Origin: CAZYVA01 sp964650695
GTDB lineage: Bacteria; Bacillota; Clostridia; Lachnospirales; Lachnospiraceae
Length of the DNA stretch: 7,248 bases
NCBI GenBank assembly: GCA_964650695.1
Contig: CAZYVA010000088.1
Coordinates: 1-7,248, forward strand
Reading direction: 5' to 3'
Below the pieces are notes generated by a model. That model ran no database searches. It had not been told where the DNA came from and worked only from the letters and a program-made list of their open reading frames with translations. Below are positions 1-6,238 of this stretch, piece after piece. A program made the translations under genes and the position numbers. Within the stretch, counting starts at the first letter, position 1, and every line of letters starts with the position of its first letter.

Positions 1-641
1 TCCCCGATATATCCCGCCTCCGTCAGGGAAGTCGCGTCCGTGATCGCCAGCGGCACATCCAGGATCCTCGCCAGCGTCTTTACAAGATAGGTCTTGCCTG
101 ATCCGGTTGGGCCAATCATCAGGATATTGGATTTCTCGATCTCGATCTCATCCATCGTATCCGTAGCCACACGCTTATAGTGGTTGTAAACCGCCACGGA
201 CAGGGCCTTTTTTGCGTACTCCTGCCCGACCACGTATTCATCCAGCTTTTCCTTGATTTTGTGCGGCGCGGAAAGGTGGTGGATATCTACCAGGGGCTTC
301 TTTGGCTCCCCTTCTTTTTTCTTTTTCAGCTTCTGCTTTTTCGGGACCGTCTGCTCGACATCCGCAAGGTTGATAAACTGCATCCCCGGCATATTCATGA
401 GCTGGGTATAATCCACCTGCCCGTTGCTCATCATATCAAAGCTTTTCTGCATACAATCCTTGCACACGGAAATGTTATTCGGCAGGTCGATCATCTTTCC
501 CGTCAGGCTTTCCGGCCTACGGCAGATAAAACATACCTTTTCATATTCGTCGTCGTCCTTCTTTTCCGGCTGCCCGGCGTTTGGCTGCTTTACATCCGCT
601 TTTTCTGTCTCATTGCCCACTGTCTGGTCTTTCTCTGCCAT
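1..641 (-). CDS. clpX: ClpX-like AAA+ ATPase with C4 zinc finger (3' end outside window)
   Basis: The visible 213 codons match the front of ClpX, the hexameric AAA+ unfoldase that feeds proteins to ClpP in the cytoplasm. A zinc-binding domain has Cys37 and Cys40 (CFIC) and Cys60 and Cys63 (CKDC). It is followed by a Lys-rich linker (about 101-115), the DEYVVGQ segment that opens ClpX AAA+ modules (134-140), Walker A GPTGSGKT (177-184) and the LTEAGYIG segment (206-213), where the window ends. The Walker A lies roughly 50 residues further in than in E. coli ClpX, because of an acidic N-terminal leader and the long linker. The usual ClpX wording after Walker A (LLAQTLA) is here YLVKTLA. The start at 641 is chosen for its GGAAGGA ribosome binding site; ATG 659 is in frame but has no well-placed site. 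The gene overlaps the ligA end by 32 bases. No clpP is present, and canonical clpX normally follows clpP, so this may be a ClpX paralogue rather than the main ClpX. The family is clear; the exact role is not. [Confidence was not given in the original answer; 0 is a placeholder.]. Confidence 0.
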   Translation of the reverse strand, partial: MAEKDQTVGNETEKADVKQPNAGQPEKKDDDEYEKVCFICRRPESLTGKMIDLPNNISVCKDCMQKSFDMMSNGQVDYTQLMNMPGMQFINLADVEQTVPKKQKLKKKKEGEPKKPLVDIHHLSAPHKIKEKLDEYVVGQEYAKKALSVAVYNHYKRVATDTMDEIEIEKSNILMIGPTGSGKTYLVKTLARILDVPLAITDATSLTEAGYIG

Positions 642-2613
642 CGCTTGCTTTCCTTCCATCTACCATCTTCAAAAAACTCTCCTCCGAAAGAACAGGGACC
701 CCCAGCTCTTTCGCTTTTTTATTTTTCGACGAGGCGGAGTGTATGTCATTGTTGATCAGGTAATCCGTCTTCGCCGTCACCGACCCGGTCACTTTCCCTC
801 CCAGGCTCTCGATCAGCTCCTTCACCTCGCCCCGGTTGGCAAAATGCTCCACGCTCCCGGTGATCACAAACTTCTTCCCCGACAGCACCTGTTTTGTATT
901 ATCTACTATTTCCTCCGGGATTTCCAGTTCTTTTCTAAGGTTTAAGAGTTTTTTTACATTCGCTTCGTCCGCAAAATAATCGACGTATGCTTTCGCCAAC
1001 ACCTCCCCGATGCCGTCTATCTGGCTCAACTCTTCCCTCGTGGCGGAGATCATCCGTCCGAGGTCATAACCAAACGCCCGGCAGAGCATCCTTGCGTTTG
1101 CCAGCCCGATCCCGGAAATCCCCAACGCGTAGATCAGGCGCGGCAGCGTCGTCACCCTTGCTCTTTGGATGCTGTCCATGAGGTTTTGGTAGGATTTCTC
1201 CCCAAAACCTTCCATCTGCTCCATCTCCGCCCGGTAACGGTCCAGATGGAAAATATCTGTAAAATCCCGGATAAATCCCCGGTCGATAAATTTTTCCAGC
1301 GTTGCCTCAGAAAGCCCTTCGATATTCAAGGCATCCCTGCTGGTAAACAGAGTGAACGCCTTCACATGCTTTGCCTGGCAGTCCGGGTTGGCGCAATATA
1401 GCGTTTTTGCGTGGTTCATCCGGCGGATTTCCGTACGGCCGCCGCATACCGGGCAGCTTGCAGGGATGTCCTTCACGCCGCTTCTTGTCAGGTTCCCCGC
1501 AATCTGCGGGATGATCATGTTGGCTTTATAAACTTCGATTTCGTCCCCCACCCCCAGCTCCAGTTCTTCCATGATGCTGAGATTATGGACGCTGGCGCGG
1601 CTGACGGTCGTCCCCTCCAGCTCCACCGGCTCAAAAACCGCCACCGGGTTGATCAGCCCGGTCCTGGACGGGCTCCACTCAATCTCCAGAAGCTTTGTCC
1701 GCCTGGTTTCATCCGCCCACTTAAACGCAATCGAATCCCTGGGGAATTTGGCTGTCCGCCCAAGGGACTGCCCATAGGCGATATCGTCATAAAGCAGCAC
1801 AAGCCCATCCGATGGGAACGCCATCCTCCCAATCTGCCCGGAAAACCACGCGACTTCTTCACGGATCGTCCCCGCATCCACAAGATGGTATTCCACTACG
1901 CTAAATCCCTGGCTTTTCAGCCACTCAAACTGAAAAGCCCTGGAATTTTTAAAATCCACCCCGTCTGCCTGCACCAGTGAAAAAGCAAAGAAATAAATCT
2001 TCCGTTTCGCGGTGACTTCATTGTTTAACTGGCGCACAGAACCGCTGCAGAGATTTCTTGGATTCTTGTATTTTGCATCCGCCTCCCCGATCCGCGCGTT
2101 GATTTTTTTAAAATCCTGGTAGCTGATAACCGCTTCCCCCCGCAAGGTTAATTCGCCCTGAAACGGGATTTTCAGCGGGACATTCTGGAAAACCTTTGCG
2201 TTGTTGGTAATAACCTCGCCCACCTCCCCGTTCCCTCGCGTGACCGCCTTGTAAAGCCCGCCGTCCCGGTAGGTGAGTACAATCGTCAGGCCGTCCATTT
2301 TCCAGGACAATACCGCTTTCTGCGTCCCTAAAAAATCCTCAAGCCCGGCAATCTCCTTTGTTTTATCCAGGGAAAGCATCGGATGCCTGTGCCGCTCCTT
2401 TGGAAGCTCAGAAAGCGCCTCGTACCCCACATGGACCGTGGGGCTGTTGGAAAGTGTTGTCCCAAGTTCTTCTTCCAGGGCTTTCAACTCATCATACAGC
2501 TTATCATATTCATAATTGCCCATCATCTCGCGGGATTCCTGGTAATACGCATACCCCGCCTGATTCAGAAGATCCACCAGTTCCAACATTCTGTCCGTTT
2601 TTTGCCTGTCCAT
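610..2613 (-). CDS. ligA: NAD+-dependent DNA ligase LigA, divergent active site
   Basis: At 667 residues this is a full-length bacterial DNA ligase that seals nicks in replication and repair using NAD+. Domains in order: Ia NMN-binding segment (about 20-45, EYDKLYDEL); nucleotidyltransferase with the nucleophile Lys105 in KMDG, Arg126 and Glu133, Glu160 (LRGE), NPRN (184-187), Asp269 (DGLV) and Lys298 (AFKW); OB fold with SRTGLINPVA (316-325) and SRASVHN (338-344); zinc finger Cys387, Cys390, Cys407 and Cys412; helix-hairpin-helix repeats (about 425-550); BRCT domain (about 576-652). Oddities against E. coli LigA: His23 to Tyr24, Asp32 to Asn33, Glu113 to Ser103, Asp138 to Asn128, Lys290 to Leu274. 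From memory, Lachnospiraceae ligases share several of these, so this looks like a family variant rather than decay. The start at 2613 is the first ATG after an in-frame stop and has AGGAG 13 bases upstream. It overlaps the rluF end by 104 bases and the clpX-like start by 32. Confidence 0.96.
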   Translation of the reverse strand: MDRQKTDRMLELVDLLNQAGYAYYQESREMMGNYEYDKLYDELKALEEELGTTLSNSPTVHVGYEALSELPKERHRHPMLSLDKTKEIAGLEDFLGTQKAVLSWKMDGLTIVLTYRDGGLYKAVTRGNGEVGEVITNNAKVFQNVPLKIPFQGELTLRGEAVISYQDFKKINARIGEADAKYKNPRNLCSGSVRQLNNEVTAKRKIYFFAFSLVQADGVDFKNSRAFQFEWLKSQGFSVVEYHLVDAGTIREEVAWFSGQIGRMAFPSDGLVLLYDDIAYGQSLGRTAKFPRDSIAFKWADETRRTKLLEIEWSPSRTGLINPVAVFEPVELEGTTVSRASVHNLSIMEELELGVGDEIEVYKANMIIPQIAGNLTRSGVKDIPASCPVCGGRTEIRRMNHAKTLYCANPDCQAKHVKAFTLFTSRDALNIEGLSEATLEKFIDRGFIRDFTDIFHLDRYRAEMEQMEGFGEKSYQNLMDSIQRARVTTLPRLIYALGISGIGLANARMLCRAFGYDLGRMISATREELSQIDGIGEVLAKAYVDYFADEANVKKLLNLRKELEIPEEIVDNTKQVLSGKKFVITGSVEHFANRGEVKELIESLGGKVTGSVTAKTDYLINNDIHSASSKNKKAKELGVPVLSEESFLKMVDGRKASDGRERPDSGQ
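651..657 (-). promoter_or_regulatory. Ribosome binding site of the clpX-like gene
   Basis: GGAAGGA on the minus strand, with 9 bases between the site and ATG 641. It lies inside the last codons of ligA. It favours the start at 641 over the in-frame ATG at 659, which has only a GGAGG more than 20 bases away. Confidence 0.6.
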
Positions 2614-3304
2614 ACAACTGTGCTAACTCCTGTTCTGTTAATTTCCGGTATTCCCCCGGTCTCAGCCCGTCCAGCGTGATGCCCATCACCCGCACCCGCA
2701 AGATATTTTCCACCGGATAGCCAAGGGCAGCGCACATCCTGCGGATCTGCCGGTTCAAGCCCTGTGTGAGCGTGATGGAAAAGGCACGCGCCCCTATTTT
2801 TTTCACAGCACAGGGCCGTGTCGTTTCATCCAGCCCTTTCTCGACGTCCCGGATATGGACGCCATTTCTCATGTTTTCCAGAAATTCTTCCGTCACCGGC
2901 CTGCACACTGTCACGTGGTACTCTTTCTCATGGCGGTACCTGGCGCGCATGATGGCATTCGCCAGATCCCCGTCGTTCGTCATCAAGAGCAGCCCTTCCG
3001 AATCCTTATCCAGCCTTCCGGCGTAAGTCACCCGGACCGGATAATCCAGGAAACGGACGATGTTATTCCGTTCCCTCGCATCCTCCGTACAGACAACCCC
3101 CACCGGTTTGTAGACTGCCAGGACCACTTTTTCGTTCTTTCTTTCCACCATCCTCCCGCCGATTTCCACGGTACTGCCCTCATCGACCTGCATACCCGGC
3201 CCGGCGCGTCTTCCATCCACTGTCACCTGCCCGGATAAGATCAGCCGGTCTGCCTCACGGCGGGAGCAGACACCGGCCCCGCTGATATATTTATTCAGAC
3301 GCAT
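2510..3304 (-). CDS. rluF: RluF-type 23S rRNA pseudouridine synthase
   Basis: This is an enzyme of the RsuA/RluB/RluE/RluF group, which converts specific uridines to pseudouridine in rRNA. The N-terminal S4 RNA-binding domain (about 1-52) starts RLNKYIS and contains CSRREADRLI. The catalytic domain has the hallmark GRLDKDSEGLLLMTNDGDL, with Asp99 as the expected catalytic aspartate, then HEKEYHVTV and the QGLNRQIRRMC segment (about 181-191). Similarity to E. coli RluF is closer than to RluB by remembered sequence (ERNNIV, HEKEY.VTV, the QGLNRQIRRMC pattern), but the target site (U2604 in E. coli) is inferred. ATG 3304 is preferred over GTG 3313 because GAGGA sits 11 bases before it and only 2 bases before the GTG; the S4 fold also begins right after it. 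About 25 residues after the usual family end (LYGQAKNGQ) run into ligA in another frame. It overlaps the preceding DHHW gene by 14 bases. Length is 264 residues. Confidence 0.92.
   Translation of the reverse strand: MRLNKYISGAGVCSRREADRLILSGQVTVDGRRAGPGMQVDEGSTVEIGGRMVERKNEKVVLAVYKPVGVVCTEDARERNNIVRFLDYPVRVTYAGRLDKDSEGLLLMTNDGDLANAIMRARYRHEKEYHVTVCRPVTEEFLENMRNGVHIRDVEKGLDETTRPCAVKKIGARAFSITLTQGLNRQIRRMCAALGYPVENILRVRVMGITLDGLRPGEYRKLTEQELAQLYGQAKNGQNVGTGGSSESGGVCVLPGIPRDDGQL
2627..2631 (-). promoter_or_regulatory. Ribosome binding site of ligA
   Basis: AGGAG on the minus strand, 13 bases before ATG 2613, a little longer than ideal. It lies inside rluF. The next in-frame ATG (2589) has no comparable site, so 2613 is preferred. 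Confidence 0.5.
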
Positions 3305-4733
3305 CCGTATCACTATCCTCTTCTATGCTGTCCGTCTGGCCGTCCTCCTGTCCACTGCCTGACCCGGATTCCACGTCCATGGCGTCTTCGTCCGATGCCC
3401 CTTCTTCATCGGATGCTGCTTCCTCGTCTGACAATCCCTCTTCATCCGATGTCCCTTCTTCGTCCGACGTTTCCTCTCCATCCAACGTCAACCCGTCCGA
3501 TGCATCCGTACCGTCCTGTGTTTCGGAAACGTCAGAGTCTTCCGTCCCCTGCACGGTTTCTTGCGTATCTTCCATTCCCGAAGCCTGGACCGCCTCGCCC
3601 AGCAAGGCGGCAATGTCCGTATCCTGCACAAACAGATTCCCGCTGCAAAGGAGCAATACATCCGAAAAAGACATTTCTTCCATCAAAGATGCCAGGCTGC
3701 CATCGTACAATTGCGGGTCGATCAGTACGATTTCCCGGTAATACGGGACCAGGAACGGGATCAGGCAGTTGGCATAGGAATCCCGCAAAACCAACAGCCG
3801 CCCTGTTGACGACGCGCCTGTACGGATATCCATCCGCCCGCACTCGCCGCCCAGGAACAGGTTGTATTTTTCTTCCCTCTCCAGCCAGGACGTATCGTAA
3901 AGAGTTGCCGATTTTCCCCCGGTATCCTTATTTTCTACAAGAACCGTCGTATTATTCTCAATGTCCCGTGCCGAATAAATCCTGACCGTATCCTTATACC
4001 CGCTTTCATATCCGCTTTTTTTCGATAATTCCCCGCTAAAATCATTGCTTACCACGTAGCTTTTCCAATCCGGCGCCAGGTTGGTATCATACCCCATGGC
4101 CTCCGCCAGGGCTTCATACGCATAATACGCCCCCAGGGACGTCCAATGTTCATCCGTATGGTAATAGAGCTCATCATTCGCATAATCTTCCAGCGCACCC
4201 TGGACGTCTACCCATGCCGCTTCCTCGCCAAGCTGCCCTTGGATCTGCGCAAACTGCGCGCTCTGGTCCTCCATCGCCGCAGAGGCGGGGACCTGGTCTG
4301 ACAGCACATTTGCGGCATCCGGGACAAGCATCACGGAAACCGGGATGCTATAATAAGCTTCCGCAAAATCCTGGATCGCCTGTACCGTATCCTTTACTTT
4401 CCCGCCATCCATCTTTACGGTCTGCGAAAACAGGTAATGGTCGCTTCCCTGGTAAATCCCGTCCGCCACCGTCTTCCCGAAAACCGTCTGGATCCGGTTC
4501 CCTACGGCAGCAAACGCGCTCCTCCCCGCTACCGTCTCCGTCTGGTATCCTTCATAATCCTGCATATACTGGCCGCTGAGGAGATCCGTGAGCCCAAGCC
4601 GCGGCTTCCCGCTTCCTTTCTGCCCCGGGATCACATTCAGCAGCACAAACAACAGCAAGATCCCCAAAAGGACAAGCGCCGTGACCTGTTTCATACGCAT
4701 CTGCCTTAATTTCTGTCTCTGCGATCTCTCCAT
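3291..4733 (-). CDS. DHHW family (AlgJ/AlgX-like) surface protein with acidic repeat tail
   Basis: This 480-residue protein has a basic N-terminus, one membrane segment (about 17-36) that places the rest outside the cell, and a SGNH-like catalytic domain (about 60-380). The DHHW-type motif reads YYHTDEHWTSLGAYYAY with Asp194 and His196, and the Ser block reads LRDSYAN with Ser319. In AlgJ and AlgX, matching Asp, His and Ser residues carry out O-acetylation of alginate, so all expected catalytic residues are present here. Pairing with the upstream MBOAT gene supports acyl transfer to a surface polysaccharide; the acceptor is unknown. After about residue 385 the chain becomes a highly acidic low-complexity tail with five tandem 6-residue units (422-451). 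ATG 4733 is chosen because GGGGAG lies 7 bases upstream; an in-frame GTG at 4757 would add eight residues but lacks such a site. The stop overlaps rluF by 14 bases, and 95 bases separate it from the MBOAT gene. Confidence 0.88.
   Translation of the reverse strand: MERSQRQKLRQMRMKQVTALVLLGILLLFVLLNVIPGQKGSGKPRLGLTDLLSGQYMQDYEGYQTETVAGRSAFAAVGNRIQTVFGKTVADGIYQGSDHYLFSQTVKMDGGKVKDTVQAIQDFAEAYYSIPVSVMLVPDAANVLSDQVPASAAMEDQSAQFAQIQGQLGEEAAWVDVQGALEDYANDELYYHTDEHWTSLGAYYAYEALAEAMGYDTNLAPDWKSYVVSNDFSGELSKKSGYESGYKDTVRIYSARDIENNTTVLVENKDTGGKSATLYDTSWLEREEKYNLFLGGECGRMDIRTGASSTGRLLVLRDSYANCLIPFLVPYYREIVLIDPQLYDGSLASLMEEMSFSDVLLLCSGNLFVQDTDIAALLGEAVQASGMEDTQETVQGTEDSDVSETQDGTDASDGLTLDGEETSDEEGTSDEEGLSDEEAASDEEGASDEDAMDVESGSGSGQEDGQTDSIEEDSDTDASE
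3316..3324 (-). promoter_or_regulatory. Ribosome binding site of rluF
   Basis: AGAAGAGGA on the minus strand, 11 bases before ATG 3304, located in the last acidic codons of the DHHW gene. It decides the start in favour of ATG 3304 over GTG 3313. Confidence 0.5.
3381..3470 (-). repeat. Five 18-bp tandem repeats encoding x-S-D-E-E-G units
   Basis: Five consecutive in-frame 18-base units encode TSDEEG, TSDEEG, LSDEEA, ASDEEG and ASDEDA in the C-terminal tail of the DHHW protein. A degenerate sixth unit (TLDGEE) precedes them. The units differ mainly at third codon positions, so protein sequence is better conserved than DNA. The repeat produces a long Ser-rich antisense reading frame that should not be mistaken for a gene. 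Confidence 0.9.
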
Positions 4734-4740
4734 CTCAAAA

Positions 4741-4746
4741 CTCCCC
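4741..4746 (-). promoter_or_regulatory. Ribosome binding site of the DHHW gene
   Basis: GGGGAG on the minus strand, 7 bases before ATG 4733. Its good spacing decides this start over GTG 4757, which lies upstream of the site. Confidence 0.65.
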
Positions 4747-4828
4747 GCCCCATCCACCGTCAGCCATTGTTGGCCGATGCGCGAAAGGGCAATCGTATGT
4801 ATTCCCTGTGAACGTCATGCCGCGAAAC

Positions 4829-6226
4829 TTAAAACCTCCAATAAAAGAACGTATCTCCCGCATTTGTCAGGACTGCCGCGATGCTAAGGAAAAACAACAG
4901 CCCATAAAACACCACATTGACAATCATCTGCCATCTGCCCGCATGGGACACCCACCTTCCGTAAAGCCTCTCCGGAAACGGCGTCTGGAAAAGGACTGCC
5001 GCCACCCATAACAGGAAATGCCCCGTGACCAGCGAAACCGCGCTGGAATCCAGGAACCCGGTCCCCCCGATCCCAATCATCCGGAGCAGGTATCCGCCCG
5101 CTTCCCCCAGGGAGGGGCTGAAAAAAAACACCCAGCTAATGAAAAGCAGAACCGTTGAGGATAACCACTGCAGGATCCCCGGAAGCCGCCCAAACGCCGG
5201 CCCTAACACAAATCCTTCCAGAAACAAAAGAACCGCAAAGTAAAGCCCCCACACGACAAAGGAGGCGTTCACCCCATGCCATAGCCCTATCAGGATCCAT
5301 GTGAACGCCAGGCAGAAAAACCCTTCCCTGGAATCCGGACGGAACCGCTTGCACAAAGGCGTATACACATAAGTCCGGAACCACTCCCAAAGAGAGATGA
5401 AAAACCGCTTCCAGAAATCCATGATGCCAAAAGCAAGGCAAGGATAATCCATATTCCGGGGCAGCTCAAACCCAAACAATTTCCCAAGCCCCCTCGCCAT
5501 ATCGCTATAGCCATCCAGCTCCAGGAACAAATGCAGCGCAAACGCAGCGCAGCCAAGCCAGGCCGTCAGCGCGCTCATCCGGCTGCCCATATTCTGTATT
5601 TCCGAGAAAACCATCCCCATGGACGTGCCAAGGACCGCCTTTTTCGCCAGCCCCTTCACAAACAGCATAGCGCCGTCCCCCACCTTGTTCCACGTAATCC
5701 TGCGTTCTCCCGGCTGCCATGCAAATTCCGCCCCGGAAACAAGCGGCCCTGCGGTCAGCTTCGGGAAAAAGAAGATCAGGACGGCAAAATCCGTCAAACT
5801 GTTCTGCGGCTTAGCCTCCCCGCGGTAGATGTCCATCAGGCAGGAAATACTCTGTAAAACAATCAAAGGCAAGCCGATCGGCGCCGCAAAGAACGCGCTT
5901 TCCGACCACGCGCTCCCTGCCAGCGCCAATACGTCCCCTGCGCATTTCCCCACAACCAGCGCCAGGATATTGACAATAATCGCTCTTTTTAAAGCCACGA
6001 GAGCCTTTTTTGGTTTCTTCCGGAGCCGGAAAACCATCCGTGCATTTCGATAATTCCATGCCGTCAAGAGCAGGACCAGCAAGGCATGGATGGGGCTTCC
6101 CCACGCGTAAAACAAAATGCTCGCCGCCATCAGCGCCCGGTTTTTCAGCCGCATCGGAACCAGATAATAAAAGGCCAGGGCAAGCGGCAAAAATACAAAT
6201 AAAAAAATGGTACTGTCAAATTTCAT
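4829..6226 (-). CDS. MBOAT family membrane O-acyltransferase (AlgI/PatA/DltB type)
   Basis: This 465-residue protein is mostly hydrophobic with roughly ten or more membrane segments and fits the membrane-bound O-acyltransferase family, which passes acyl groups from the cytoplasm across the membrane to surface acceptors. Family landmarks are DIYRG (132-136), FFPKLTAGPLV (153-163), LDGYSDMARGLGKLFGF (237-253), DFWKRFFISLWEWFRTYVY (270-288) and GLWHGVNASFVVWGLY (314-329), where His317 is the His expected to be essential. The second conserved His, normally in a WRRWHISL context, is Phe276 here, preceded by Phe275 instead of Trp. This suggests a divergent branch or altered activity. The start is secure: AGGAG ends 7 bases before ATG 6226. 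Only 12 bases separate it from the SGNH gene upstream, and the DHHW gene follows, so the three look like one acylation module. Acetyl is the likely group by analogy with AlgI and PatA, but this is inference. Confidence 0.92.
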   Translation of the reverse strand: MKFDSTIFLFVFLPLALAFYYLVPMRLKNRALMAASILFYAWGSPIHALLVLLLTAWNYRNARMVFRLRKKPKKALVALKRAIIVNILALVVGKCAGDVLALAGSAWSESAFFAAPIGLPLIVLQSISCLMDIYRGEAKPQNSLTDFAVLIFFFPKLTAGPLVSGAEFAWQPGERRITWNKVGDGAMLFVKGLAKKAVLGTSMGMVFSEIQNMGSRMSALTAWLGCAAFALHLFLELDGYSDMARGLGKLFGFELPRNMDYPCLAFGIMDFWKRFFISLWEWFRTYVYTPLCKRFRPDSREGFFCLAFTWILIGLWHGVNASFVVWGLYFAVLLFLEGFVLGPAFGRLPGILQWLSSTVLLFISWVFFFSPSLGEAGGYLLRMIGIGGTGFLDSSAVSLVTGHFLLWVAAVLFQTPFPERLYGRWVSHAGRWQMIVNVVFYGLLFFLSIAAVLTNAGDTFFYWRF

Positions 6227-6233
6227 CTAACTG

Positions 6234-6238
6234 CTCCT
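6234..6238 (-). promoter_or_regulatory. Ribosome binding site of the MBOAT gene
   Basis: AGGAG on the minus strand, 7 bases before ATG 6226 and directly after the stop codon of the SGNH gene (6239-6241). This points to coupled translation of the two genes. Confidence 0.75.

Noticed and set aside
1653..1883. Minus-strand alternative frames inside ligA and the other genes
   Set aside because: They are contained within strong same-strand genes and have no domain signals or ribosome binding sites of note.
3325..3741. Ser-rich plus-strand frame with SSSD repeats
   Set aside because: It is the antisense image of the acidic repeat tail of the DHHW gene.
4761..4776. Small hairpin between the MBOAT and DHHW genes
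   Set aside because: The stem is only six pairs including one G-T pair, and no T-run follows, so it is not a credible terminator.
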